Shown here: piece after piece, positions 23,686-33,901 of the stretch
Layout of the letters: every line of letters starts with the position of its first letter
How positions within the stretch are numbered: position 1 is the first letter of the stretch
Source of the DNA: Triticum aestivum
Lineage: Eukaryota; Streptophyta; Magnoliopsida; Poales; Poaceae
DNA: 64,000 nt
Direction of reading: 5' to 3'
Assembly: GCF_018294505.1 (NCBI RefSeq)
Contig: NC_057813.1
Span: 313,362,900-313,426,899, forward strand
The notes under the pieces: generated by a model
Database searches by the model: none
What the model saw: the letters and a program-made list of their open reading frames with translations, nothing else
Told to the model about the DNA's origin: nothing
Program-made: the position numbers and the translations under genes

Positions 23686-24644
23686 GACAGCGCGCTCATC
23701 GAGTTCATCCGTGAGAACCGGACATCTTTGCATGGAAACCTTCTAACATGCCAGGTGTACCGAGAGAACTCGCTGAGCACACTCTCAATATTGATCCAAA
23801 GTATAAGCCGGTCAGACAGTTTCTTCGACGATTCAACGAAGAGAGGCGGCAAGCTATTGGAGAGGAAGTCGCCCGGCTCTTAGCCGCTGGGTTTATTGTT
23901 GAAGTTTTTCACCCGGAGTGGTTGGCTAACCCAGTGCTCGTGCTCGAGAAGAACGGCACCTGGCGGATGTGTGTGGATTACACGGACTTAAATAAGGCTT
24001 GTCCGGCTGATCCCTTTGCTCTTCCCCGTATTGATCAAATCATTGATGCTACGGCGGGTTGTGAGCGTTTAAGCTTTTTGGATGCTTACTCTGGTTATCA
24101 TTAGATCAAGATGGCAGTTAAGGACCAGGAGAAGATGGCTTTCATGACTCCGTTTGGAGCCTTCTGTTATGTATCTATGCCGTTTGGGCTCAAGAGTGCT
24201 CAGGCGACTTATCAGCGATGTGTACAGAACTGTCTCCATGACCAAATTGGGCGCAATGTTCATCCTTATGTGGATGATATTGTGGTGAAGTCCAGAGAGA
24301 AGGAAACCTTGATATTTGACCTGAAGGAGACCTTTGATAATCTCTGGGTTTATAAAATGATGCTTAACCCGGAAAAGTGTGTATTTGGTGTACCTGCACG
24401 CAAGCTCTTGGGTTTCTTGGTTTCAAACAGAGACATTGAAGCTAATCCGGAGAAGATCAAGGCAATTACCTCTCTGGCTAAACCGGCGTGCATCAATGAT
24501 GTTCAGCGACTGGCGGGTCGTGTTGCTCCTTTAATCCGTTTCATAAGCCGGTTAGGTGAGAAGGCCCTACCGCTGTATCAGATGATGAAGAAAACAGACA
24601 CTTTTGTCTGGAGTGATGCTGCTAAACTTGCTTTGAAGATTTAA
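23686..24644 (+). pseudogene. TE-4 reverse transcriptase
   Basis: RT domains appear in order: NPVLVLEKNGTWRMCVDYTD, LNKACPADPFALPRIDQIID, LSFLDAYSGYH, then a TAG (expected Gln) at 24102-24104, FMTPFGAFCYVSMPFGLKSA, and the catalytic YVDD at 24267-24278 (HPYVDDIVVKS, typical of Tat elements). The thumb follows, then a frame change near 24640 into RNase H. It would have copied element RNA to cDNA in cytoplasmic particles; it is now interrupted by at least two stops. Confidence 0.85.
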
Positions 24645-25552
24645 AGAGACAGTTGTCCGAGCCACCGGTCCTTGCGGCTCCCATTGATAGAGAACCGCTG
24701 CTGTTATATGTGGCTGCTAACTCACGAGCCGTCAATGTCGCCATCGTGGTGGAGCGTAAGGAGACATGCAAGGAGCACTCGGTTCAACGGCCGGTTTACT
24801 ACGTCAGCGAGGTGCTCATTGAGTCTAAACAAAGATATCCACATTGGCAGAAACTTGTTTATGGTGTGTTCATGGCAAACCGGAAGCTGAAGCAGTACTT
24901 CCAAAGTCATCCTATAATAGTGGTAAGTTCCGCCCCTTTGGGAGACATCATTCAGAACAGGGAGGCCACAGGACGAATCGCCAAGTTGGCTATTGATCTT
25001 GGGCCCTATGGTTTGAAGTATATGCCCCGTACTGCTATTAAATCTCAAGCCTTGGTGGACTTTATCAATGATTGGACAGAGTTGCAGGCACCTGAGGAGA
25101 AGCCAGATAATACATATTGGACTATTCACTTTGATGGGTCCAGGCAGTTAGAAGGTTCAGGGGCTGGAGTTGTTTTAACTTCCCCTCGAGGTGAAAAATT
25201 TCGTTATGTGCTCCGGCTCATGTTTCCCTGTGCTAACAATGCAGCTGAGTACGAGGCCTTGCTCCATGGTCTCCGGATGGCCAAAGCGATGAATTTGAGC
25301 CGGGTAAGGTGCTTGGGCGACTCAGATCTCGTGGCTCAACAGGTGTCAGGCAAGTGGGACTCTAAGGATCCCCTTATGGCGGCTTACCGTCGTAAAGTAG
25401 ATGCTGTGACTGGGCACTTCAAAGGGTATCAAGTGGAGCACATTGATCGAAGGAAGAATGAGGCGGCTCATGCGTTAAGCCGGTTGGGATCTCAGTGTAA
25501 CCCCTTCAAGCTTCCTAGTTGCGATGGGTCCGCCATTAAGTCCTTTGACTAA
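24645..25552 (+). pseudogene. TE-4 RNase H domains, truncated into the 3' LTR
   Basis: A single open frame holds a degenerate Gypsy-type RNase H (LLLYVAANSRAVNVAIVVER, RYPHWQKLVYGVFMANRKLK). A second, archaeal-like RNase H follows, typical of the Tat lineage (IHFDGSRQLEGSGAGVVLTS, NAAEYEALLHGLRMAK, LGDSDLVAQQVSGKW). The protein reads into the LTR remnant after AAHALSRLGSQC, so the last residues (NPFKLPSCDG...) are LTR-encoded and meaningless. Integrase, which should follow, is missing. Confidence 0.85.
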
Positions 25553-25579
25553 GACATCTGACGTGACAATTCCACGACA
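25498..25579 (+). repeat. TE-4 3' LTR remnant
   Basis: 82 bp matching 20285-20366 with a handful of substitutions. It ends ...ATTCCACGACA and is followed by the TSD tccac. Confidence 0.88.
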
Positions 25580-25584
25580 TCCAC

Positions 25585-26931
25585 TGTTAACGGTGGCACC
25601 CAACTGATGCATGAGCTCCTTGTGACGTCCCTTGGCCTTCTTCTCAGCCACATGGGTCATGTACTGACCATGAGACACCATGCAGAACAGCTTCTTCATC
25701 TTAAGCTTGAGCTTCTTTGCCCAAGAGGGCTCTGTCCCAGAAGGCTCATAGTCATCGTCATCGTCATCCTCAGCCTCCTCCTCGGTCTCCATGGCAGCAG
25801 CAGAAGATGTACCCCCAGATTTAGGGACCTGAGTGCCCCAGTTGTCCTTCTTCCTTAGACGCTTGATCTCATGAGACACCAACTCTTCAGTCTCTAGAAT
25901 AACCTTGGGATCGACCTGACTCCAGGCCTTCTCAATGAGCAGCATAATGAACGGACCATAGATCGGGCACTTGCACTCAGAGATAGCAGATAAGAGCTCA
26001 GACCACATAACATGAGAAATGTCTAAGGACTCGTCAGTGTTTGCTTCCTTCTCATGCTGGCAGAAGAGAAGCATGTCCATGATATAAGAGTGAACCATAT
26101 CCAGATTCCCGATGCGAGGGAAAAGAGTCTCACGGAAGACACGATTAAGAATGTCCAGAAAGGCAGGCAGCTCATATGATTCCTTCTTAGTTTCAGGGTT
26201 GATCTTGAGAGTGCAGTAGGGCCAGAGAGCTTGCTTGTGAGTGGAGGTTGTGTTGCGGTGAGGGCGAAAGCCGACAGGAGTCTCAAGCTCGTGATCTTCC
26301 ACTCCAAGTAACTCCATGAATGCCTTCCACTTGACAGAAAGCAACTTGCCATTGGTCATCCAAGTCAGAGTCCTATCCTCATCAGTCCCTAGATGGACAG
26401 TGGCATAGAATTGAACCACTATATCTGCATCATAGTCCTTGTTGAATTGTATGATTCTGAGAATGTTTAGCTGAGAGCACATCTGAAAAGCTTCACCAAA
26501 GTACTCAGGATCCTTCTCCATATAGTCCGTGTCGATCGAGCGCACATCAAATAGAGATTCTTCTTGGCCTTGAGCACATCAAAGAATATGGCAAACTGAA
26601 ATCGGTTCCAGAATGGACGGTTGACCAAAGTGGGTTCTTGGTCTTCCACATAAGGGTTGCGGTGACGCCTTGCCCAGAACTCCTTGGCATTCATTTGAGG
26701 CACAGTTTTGCCCTTTGGCTTTGGCTTGACGGCCGACTTCTTTTTGAGTTGAGGTGGAGGTGGAGCACTAGAGGAACCTCCTGCTGACTCAGATGTGCGG
26801 TAGCACTTTGATGTGGCATGACCGGGGTTGACACGGCAAGCTTGATGCTCAGGAAGTTCATCACCTGGAACCAAACACAAGAACACGCAAAACAACCAGA
26901 AAGAACGAGCATAATCCACCAAACACAACAA
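25585..26931 (-). pseudogene. TE-3 env-like (extra) ORF 3' of pol
   Basis: Two minus-strand frames, 26931-26580 and 26560-25590, joined by a one-base shift near 26565. The first has a Pro/Lys-rich linker (SSAPPPPQLKKKSAVKPKPK) and AKEFWARRHRNPYV. The second has a conserved-looking core (FGEAFQMCSQLNILRIIQFN, MDMLLFCQHEKEANTDESLD, CPIYGPFIMLLIEKAW), an Asp/Glu stretch and a basic tail (LKLKMKKLFCMV, RHKELMHQLGA). The frame continues beyond TE-4 at 19840. An ORF at this place is characteristic of Sireviruses, where it is called env-like on position. No convincing signal peptide or transmembrane helix is seen, so an envelope role is not supported here. Confidence 0.6.
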
Positions 26932-27923
26932 AAAGGATCAACGATTGGTAGGAACATGATGGAACTTGGCAGACGGCGGTAGTACCACGACCTGGACGCG
27001 GCAGTACCGCTCCAAGCGGTAGTATCGCTCCAATGAGAGCGGTAGTACCGCTCGAAGCGGGGAAACAATGGTTCCCTACTACCGTGATCAGATCCGGCAC
27101 TACCGGCCTGCCAAATTCAAAAATACTCCTACCAAACACTAATCCAAATAGTCTAGTTGCCTTCTCCAACCTACTCAAGCCTAGATTTAGCCAAAAATCT
27201 AGAGATGCAACCACTATTGCCCCTAAGACGCTAGATCTAAAATCTAGACAAGAAGAGAGGAGGAACAGGGGCAATACCGGCATCCATGGCAAGAGGACGA
27301 GGTGGGGATTGACTCCACCGAAGGAAATGGAGAGGGATGCCCCGGAGAAGAAGGTCTGCCGGAGCCCTCCCACGGCGAGGCGTTGCTGGAGAGAGGAAGA
27401 GGAACGAGGGGGCGAAGTGAATAGGTATGGGGGAGAAGAATCTTCCCCCTGCCCCGATATAACCCCCTGATCCCGCCCGCAGCGGTAGTACCACGCTGGT
27501 GGGCGGTAGTACCGCTTATAAGTGGTAGTACCGCGCACCACCAGCGGTAGTACCGCCCAGCATGCCACGACAACTAGACAAAATGACTTAGCTGAACAAA
27601 AAGAGAAAAAACCAGCGGCAAAACGACTAGGCAACAAACACACTAGCAAGGGACCAAGACACACCTCTTCAAGAGAGGGCGGTGGCCGAGGCCACCTATG
27701 TTTGAGTCAAGAGGTATGGCGCCGCGAAGATTTTAACCTTGGGCCCATGACCAAAACTCGTCCTTGAAGCACAAGTACCATCGTAGATGGTTAATGTTAA
27801 AGACTTGATCAATTTATGCATAATGGGAGGAGGGAGAGTTCATTGAGAGAACAACACTCCCCCTATGTCCATGCCTACACCAAAACTAGACAACATGTTG
27901 AATGTGGTGGGATGTGCATGGGT
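26932..27923. other. TE-3 spacer between pol and env-like ORF
   Basis: About 1 kb without a recognised protein. GCGGTA-N-TACCGC-type motifs cluster at 26970-27060 and 27480-27560. A long minus-strand frame (27664-26861) overlaps these repeats and shows no known domain; I do not call it a gene. Confidence 0.5.
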
Positions 27924-29987
27924 TCAAGATACATTGCTCGAATCAATGATATTTAGCTCATGCCTTAACTCGCGAAATCTTGCTTCATCCAAGGGCTTCG
28001 TGAAAATATCTGCAAGGTTATCATTAGTGTTCACATACTTGAGCTCGATCTCCCCTCGCCTAATGTGATCCCGGATGAAGTGATACCGAATCTCAATATG
28101 CTTCGTCTTGAAATGTTGCACCGGGTTGAGAGAAATCTTGATGGCACTTTCATTATCACACCAAAGAGGCACTTTGTCACAAATGACACCGTACTCCTTT
28201 AAAGTTTGCCTCATCCATAAGAGTTGTGCACAACAACTACCGGCCGCCACATATTCCGCTTCGGTGGACGAGAGAGACACACAACTTTGCTTCTTGGAAG
28301 ACCAACTCACCAAAGAGCAACCAAGAAATTGGCACCCTCCGGAAGTGGACTTCCTATCCACTTTGTCTCCCGCCCAATCGGAATCCGTATATCCTTCAAG
28401 CTTGAAGTTTGCTCCTCTTGGGTACCATAAGCCAAAGTTTGGGGTATGAGCCAAATATCGAAAGATTCGCTTGACCGCCACATAGTGGCTTTCCTTCGGT
28501 GCGGCTTGAAACCGTGCACATATCCCCACACTCAACATGATATCCGGTCTAGATGCACAAAGGTAAAGCAAGGAGCCAATCACGGAGCGATATACCTTTT
28601 GATCCACCGCTTTACCATTGGGATCAATGTCAAGTTGGCACTTGGTAGGCATTGGAGTAGAAGCCGGCTTGACATCACTTAGCTTGAATCTTTTTAGCAT
28701 GTCTTGAGTGTATTTGGCTTGGTTGATGAAGGTACCTTCTCTTCTTTGTTTGATATCGAAACCAAGGAAGAACTTCAACTCTCCCATCGAAGACATCTTG
28801 AACTTAGAGGTCATGAGAGCAGCAAATTCCTCATTGAAAGCTTTGTTAGGGGAACCAAAGATAATATCATCAACATATAGTTGGCATACAAACAACTCCC
28901 CTTTGACCTTCTTAGTAAAAAGAGTGGGATCGATTTGCCCAACCTCAAATCCATGATCTTGTAACAACTCGGTAAGGTGGTCATACCACGCACGTGGGGC
29001 TTGTTTAAGGCCATAGAGTGCCTTATCGAGTTGATACACATGATCCGGGAAGTAGGGATCCTCGAACCCGGGGGGTTGCTTGACATAAACCAACTCATTA
29101 ATAGGAACATTAAGAAAAGCACTTTTCACATCCATTTGTTGTAACTTAAAGTTGTGATGGGAAGCATAAGCAATCAACAAACAAATGGATTCAAAGTGAG
29201 CAACGGGAGCAAATGTTTCACCGTAGTCGATACACTCGTCTTGGGAGTAGCCTTGTGCCACCAATCTTGCCTTGTTGCGAATGATGTTCCCATGAGCATC
29301 GTGCTTGTTCTTGAAAATCCACTTGGTTCCAATGACGTTGTGGTTCCCCGACGGCCTTGGAACCAATCTCCACACCTTGTTGTACTCTAAGTTGTTGAGT
29401 TCTTCATGCATGGCATTGAGCCAATCCGAATCTTCGAGTGCCTCATAGACCTTTTGGGGTTCAACACAAGAGACAAACGCGTGATGTTCACAATAGTTTG
29501 CTAATTTTCTACGAATGCTTACCCCCTTTCTTAGGCTTCCAACCATGTTCTCCATGAGATGACCTTGGGTGGTGAGCTTGGAAGAAATCTTCATGGCACG
29601 ACGCTCTAATTCCTCCGCGGATGTGGGGGGAGGAGGATTAACTTGATTATCTTGAGCGCTGTCTTGAGCTCGTTGTAGATCTTGTGGTTGCTCTTGATCT
29701 TGAACTTGCTCGAGGGGGAGAACTTGACCTTGGGCATCATTTGGTGGTTCACCACCATCTTGAGGTTGATCTTGCCCTTGGTCTTTTCCACGAGGTTGAG
29801 GGCTTTCACTTTGTTCTTCGGAAGCGTGTGGGTCTTGGGTTGGTGATGGCTCCACTTGAGTGGAGCATTGTCCTTCTCCTTCGGGCACAAGGGGTTCCTC
29901 AATTGGTAGGATATGACCCACAACCATTCTTCTTATGGCTTGGGGAGGAATTTCATCACCTACATCACAAGTACCACTTTGCTCCAC
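27924..29987 (-). CDS. TE-3 Copia reverse transcriptase and RNase H
   Basis: A 687-codon open frame. An acidic, Gln-rich linker (residues 1-150) is followed by the Copia RT: NKVWRLVPRP, GTKWIFKNKHDAHGNIIRNK, ARLVAQGYSQDECIDYGETF, LQQMDVKSAFLNVPINE, KALYGLKQAPRAWYDHL, and the catalytic YVDDIIFGS (codons near 28866-28878). RNase H follows with YTDSDWAGD, SLSSTEAEYVAA and CDNESAIKISL, ending KPLDEARFRELRHELNI. All catalytic Asp positions seen are present, and there is no internal stop. It is preceded by integrase in another frame, separated by a shift near 30000, so the polyprotein is broken although this segment is intact. Confidence 0.9.
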   Translation of the reverse strand: MEQSGTCDVGDEIPPQAIRRMVVGHILPIEEPLVPEGEGQCSTQVEPSPTQDPHASEEQSESPQPRGKDQGQDQPQDGGEPPNDAQGQVLPLEQVQDQEQPQDLQRAQDSAQDNQVNPPPPTSAEELERRAMKISSKLTTQGHLMENMVGSLRKGVSIRRKLANYCEHHAFVSCVEPQKVYEALEDSDWLNAMHEELNNLEYNKVWRLVPRPSGNHNVIGTKWIFKNKHDAHGNIIRNKARLVAQGYSQDECIDYGETFAPVAHFESICLLIAYASHHNFKLQQMDVKSAFLNVPINELVYVKQPPGFEDPYFPDHVYQLDKALYGLKQAPRAWYDHLTELLQDHGFEVGQIDPTLFTKKVKGELFVCQLYVDDIIFGSPNKAFNEEFAALMTSKFKMSSMGELKFFLGFDIKQRREGTFINQAKYTQDMLKRFKLSDVKPASTPMPTKCQLDIDPNGKAVDQKVYRSVIGSLLYLCASRPDIMLSVGICARFQAAPKESHYVAVKRIFRYLAHTPNFGLWYPRGANFKLEGYTDSDWAGDKVDRKSTSGGCQFLGCSLVSWSSKKQSCVSLSSTEAEYVAAGSCCAQLLWMRQTLKEYGVICDKVPLWCDNESAIKISLNPVQHFKTKHIEIRYHFIRDHIRRGEIELKYVNTNDNLADIFTKPLDEARFRELRHELNIIDSSNVS

Positions 29988-30583
29988 TTGGGAGCCGTTA
30001 TTTCAATCTCCAAGTTACACGTCTCCTCAATGAGTCCGGTGGACTTGTTGACGAAACAGTAAGCATGAGAGTTTGTAGCATAACCAACAAATATGCCCTC
30101 ATAAGCTCTAGCCTCAAATTTAGACAAATGAACACCTTTCTTGAGAATGAAATACTTACACCCGGACACCCGGAAGTACTTGGGGTTGGGCTTGTTACCG
30201 GTAAGTATTTCATAAGGAGTCTTGTTCAAGCCTTTGCGGAGATAGAGCTGATTGGATGCATGACATGCTGTGTTGATGGCTTCAGCCGAAAAGTTGTATG
30301 GATACTTGAACTCCGCCATCATGGTCCTTGCCGCATCCATCAATGTCCGGTTCTTCCTCTCCGCGACACCATTTTGTTGAGGGGTATAGGGTGCAACATA
30401 TTGATGCTTGATCCCCTCATCACTCAGAAACTCATCCAAGGTGTAGTTCTTGAACTCGGTGTCGTTGTCACTTCTTATTGTCAAGATCTTTGTATCATGT
30501 TGACGTTGAGCTTCATTTGCAAAGTCGATGACGGTTTGTTGAGTTTCACTCTTCCTCTTGAAGAAATATACCCAAGTGTATCT
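29988..30583 (-). pseudogene. TE-3 integrase core
   Basis: Copia integrase catalytic core: TIRSDNDTEFKNYTLDEFLS holds the second catalytic Asp, and YTPQQNGVAERKNRTLMDAA holds the Glu. The C-terminal part is KYFRVSGCKYFILKKG, FVGYATNSHAYCF. A TAA at 30582-30584 splits DDY from RYTWVYF upstream, and a one-base shift near 30000 separates it from RT. Integrase would insert cDNA; these lesions make it non-functional as a polyprotein. Confidence 0.85.
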
Positions 30584-31279
30584 TTAATAATCATCCACAA
30601 TCACCAAGAAATACTTTCTACCCCCAAGACTATCAAAGGATGGAGGCCCAAAGAGGTCCATGTGAAGGAGCTCCAAGGGTCTCTTCGAGTAGATGATAGT
30701 CGTGGGAGGGTGAGCCTTCTCATGAAGCTTTCCTTCGATACACGCACTGCAAGCACGATCTTTGGCAAAACTAACATTTGTTAGTCCACGGACATGGTCC
30801 CCCTTGAGAAGACTTTGCAAAGATCTTATATTGACGTGGGCTAAACGGCGATGCCAAAGCCATCCCACATCAACTTTAGCCATTAGGCATGTCGCGGTCT
30901 TAGTGGGTCGCTTTGAAAAGGTAATCACATAGAGACCGTTCTCGACATGCCCAACAAAGGCTACTTTAAGAGTCTTGTTCCATAAGAGGGCCACGGTATC
31001 AATATCAAAGAAAGTGGCAAAGCCCATGAGTGCAAGTTGACGAACGAAAAGTAAATTGTATGCAAGGGAATCAACAAGCATGACTTTGTTGATCGTTAGA
31101 TCATGAGAAATGACAACCTTGCCGAGACCCAATACCTTAGAAGATGAGGCATCACCCCACTCAACATTGGTGGGCATAGATGGGATCTTTTGCACGTCCA
31201 CCACCAAGTCCTTGCTCCCGGTCATATGATTTGTTGCTCCACTATCGAGCAACCATGATCCCCCACCGGAAGCAAACAC
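30584..31279 (-). pseudogene. TE-3 aspartic protease and GAG-pre-integrase domain
   Basis: WLLDSGATNHMTG (about 31236-31262) carries the canonical D-S-G-A protease motif. The domain continues SKVLGLGKVVISHDLTI, then the pre-integrase zinc-binding region LWHRRLAHVNIRSLQSL...CSACIEGKLHEKAH (HHCC pattern), and the first catalytic Asp of integrase in HMDLFGP. It ends at the stop after VIVDDY. Confidence 0.87.
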
Positions 31280-31289
31280 CTACAAGAGA

Positions 31290-32665
31290 TCAATGCTTGG
31301 TTTTAGGTACCCATTTAGTAATGGGTCCTTTGATGTTAGTAACAAGGGTCTTAGGAACCCAAATAGACCATTCAATGTACTCATAAGGAGAACCAAAAAA
31401 TTTAGCATAAACATGCCCATCGCTAGCATGGCACAACACATAAGAAGGGTTAAAGTCGCCGGCTTTGTTGGAGGAGGTGGTTTTGCCCTTTTTGACATCA
31501 ACACCCTTCACATTGTTCTTCTTCTCCTTAGGAGCACCCTCTCCCTCTTTCACAAAGGTTTGCTTGAGAGGAGGAGGTCGTTTGGTCTTGTCGTTCTTCT
31601 TCTTGTTCTTGGACTTGGGTGCGAACCCAATTCCCTCCTTGGCCACAACTTCCTTTTGATTGCTCAAAAGGTCGTTGAGGTTCTTCTCACCTTGAATGCA
31701 TGTCACAAGGCCTTTCTCAAGTTGATCCTTCAATTTGGCATTCTCCTCCACAAGATGCACATGCTCACAACACGGGTTAGTGGCATATGCATTATCAATT
31801 AATACCATATGAGGAAAGGTGGCCTTTTCCTTGGTTAGCTTAACTTGGAGTTGAGCATGAGACTCCTTGAGGTTTGCATGAGCACCCTTCAAGACCTTGT
31901 GGGCCTTGTCAAGTACATCAAACTCCTCCTTGAGTCTAGCATGATCAACCCCAAGTTTAGCCTTCTCGGAAGTTAGCACACGAGACACAACAAGAGCATG
32001 ATCAAGATCTTTCTTTAACTTGGCATGGTCATCGTTGTGTGACTCCTCAAGAGCCAAACGATGCCCACGCTCTTCCTCAAGAGCATTAGAGAGATCCGAT
32101 ATCTCATCGGCATAGTCACGACTATGACCTTCCATCTTAGAGATGGTTTCTTCGTGAGCCTCGATCATGTCATTGGCTTCACCAAGTTGTTCCAAGAGAG
32201 CAACAAAGTGCTTCTTGGATTTGCCCTTGAGCTTACTCATAAAAGACTCAAATTCATTTACTTCCTCATTAGACCCCTCACTTTCATCAATGCCATCTGT
32301 CAAAGAGGGATTAGTAATGATGGTGGTTTTGATGTTGGGGTTACCTTGTTAGTGGCTTTAGCCATGAGGCACTTGGCGGTGATGTTCTCGTTGGGTGAAT
32401 CGAAGAGAGACATCCGGGGAGTTGTGGCAATGGCAACGGATGCCATGGCCATTGCTTCACTATCTTCATCATCATCGTCATCCTCACGGTATTCTTCTTG
32501 AACCACCAACCCTCGAGTAGGAGTCTTCCTGGTGAAGTTGTTCTTGTTGGGGAAGGACTTGGCTTTGTCTTTTCGGATGAGCTTGCCACCATTTTCTTCC
32601 CGCTTCTCGTAAGGACAATCCGCAACGAAATGGATCGCATTGCCACAGTTGTAACAAGTTCTTAC
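31290..32665 (-). pseudogene. TE-3 Gag C-terminal half: zinc knuckle and long coiled coil
   Basis: Directly after the TGA at 32666-32668, in the same frame, is CYNCGNAIHFVADC, a CX2CX4HX4C nucleocapsid knuckle. An acidic linker follows. A one-base shift near 32300 leads to 337 residues rich in heptads (SDLSNALEEERGHRLALEES, LKEEFDVLDKAHKVLKG) and a Lys-rich tail. A coiled coil after the knuckle is typical of Sirevirus Gag. The stop after ITKWVPKTKH separates it from protease. Confidence 0.78.
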
Positions 32666-33850
32666 TCATTGCTTGCTCTTGAAGCCACTTGAGTTGTTCT
32701 TGTTGAAATTGGGCCTTGAGTTCTTCTTGCACCAAAATTGCCTTGAAGCAAGAGCCATGTGCTCATGATAATCATATTTTGTATCTTCGGGGTTGCTCTC
32801 CTCGTCTTCCTCTTCTTCCTCTTCTTCCACAATAACCTTGGCCTTCAGGGCAAGGTTGGGCTTCTTTGTCCTTTGAGAGCGGAGCACAGCGTTATCGGTG
32901 GTCTTGTCCAAGATGCTCATTGCAACGAACTCATCCAACACTTCACTTGAGGTCCTGGAGTGGAATTCTGTTCTTTGACGAATGGCGGAGGACATGGCCT
33001 TGTTGTAGCGCATCATGGCCTTGAGGAAGTTGCGCTTGATCCAATTGTCATCCGCGTCCTTGCTCCCATGATCTCGGAGTGAGACCACGAGTTTGGTTAC
33101 TCTCCGAAAGAGCTCACGAGGTTCTTCATCTTCTTTCATTGCAAACTCATCGGCTTCATCTTGCACCACTTCATAGTTGGAGCGTTGAATGCCTGCGCTT
33201 CCCCGATAGAGAGACACAACGCATTGCCATCTGTCTTTGGCCATGGCATGGGGTTGGAGATGAGGGAGATCTTCGGGGAGGATAGCATCTTGGATGATGA
33301 AGAGAGCATTCTCATTGAATTGATTATCCACTGCTTCTCTAGGGGTGAAGTTGCTTCGGTCATGTGGATAGAAACCTTGTTCAATGATTCTCCAAAGATT
33401 AGTATTCACATGATTTAAATGACGCTTGAAGCGATACACCAAGGAATCAAAATCCTCATTTTTCACAATCTTAGGAGGAGGGCCGACATGATTTAAATGA
33501 GTAGAGGGAATCGGTCCTCCATAAGTTGGAGGTTCCACATGGGCAAAGATGCCGGTGCCAGTTCTACCACTAGTAGAAGGACCCTTCTCACTATTAGCTT
33601 CCCCCTTGTACGAGTTAGCATCCGCCACCTTGTTAGTGGGATCACCCACTTTAAACGGCGAGGTAGGTAGTTTAAGTCCTTCTAAGAATTTATTAAACAT
33701 GCTTTCAACCTTGGTTGTCCTGGAGGTTTTCAATGTGTCCAAGGCCACATTGAATTCCTCACGGGACACCGTGGTTTCCCCATCACCCATAGACGAGATC
33801 GGATTCACACCTGAGTGCTCCTCCTCCCCACCGTCTATGGTGTCAACCAT
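32666..33850 (-). CDS. TE-3 Gag N-terminal half (capsid)
   Basis: 394 codons from an ATG 36 nt downstream of the PBS. The N-terminus is variable and Gly/Ser-rich. The capsid has YRFKRHLNHVNTNLWRIIEQ, ENALFIIQDAILPEDLPHLQ, DRWQCVVSLYRGSAGIQRSN, FRRVTKLVVSLRDHG and LKAMMRYNKAM, matching the Copia UBN2/retrotran_gag type. An acidic stretch (EEEEEEEDEE) precedes a TGA. That stop lies just before the zinc knuckle, so RNA-binding would be lost from this product. Confidence 0.82.
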   Translation of the reverse strand: MVDTIDGGEEEHSGVNPISSMGDGETTVSREEFNVALDTLKTSRTTKVESMFNKFLEGLKLPTSPFKVGDPTNKVADANSYKGEANSEKGPSTSGRTGTGIFAHVEPPTYGGPIPSTHLNHVGPPPKIVKNEDFDSLVYRFKRHLNHVNTNLWRIIEQGFYPHDRSNFTPREAVDNQFNENALFIIQDAILPEDLPHLQPHAMAKDRWQCVVSLYRGSAGIQRSNYEVVQDEADEFAMKEDEEPRELFRRVTKLVVSLRDHGSKDADDNWIKRNFLKAMMRYNKAMSSAIRQRTEFHSRTSSEVLDEFVAMSILDKTTDNAVLRSQRTKKPNLALKAKVIVEEEEEEEDEESNPEDTKYDYHEHMALASRQFWCKKNSRPNFNKNNSSGFKSKQ

Positions 33851-33886
33851 ACTCTTCGGATGGCAAAGTCCTTAATAAAGAGACTA

Positions 33887-33899
33887 GGCTCTCATACCA
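33887..33899 (-). other. TE-3 primer binding site (initiator tRNA-Met)
   Basis: Minus strand TGGTATGAGAGCC, against TGGTATCAGAGCC for the initiator Met tRNA: one mismatch in 13. It lies two nucleotides from the LTR end at 33902. Confidence 0.85.
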
Positions 33900-33901
33900 A
33901 T

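Larger units (their letters stand above)
19841..25579 (+). mobile_element. TE-4: Tat-lineage Gypsy with internal deletion
   Basis: The 5' LTR 19841-20366 begins TGTTGGGGATATAAC. The last 82 bp of the same LTR recur at 25498-25579, and TSD copies tccac flank the element (19836-19840, 25580-25584). Gag, protease, RT and two RNase H-like regions are on the plus strand; integrase is absent. The RNase H sequence runs straight into the LTR remnant, so one deletion removed integrase, the 3' UTR and ~440 bp of the 3' LTR. The element sits inside the env-like ORF of TE-3. Confidence 0.9.

Noticed and set aside
26861..27664. Long minus-strand open frame (267 codons) in the TE-3 pol-env spacer
   Set aside because: Overlaps the GCGGTAGTACCGC palindromes, has no recognisable domain, and its hydrophobic look follows base composition. 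Not called a gene.
29684..30784. Plus-strand open frame of 366 codons opposite TE-3 pol
   Set aside because: Exact antisense shadow of the integrase/RT region with no domain of its own.
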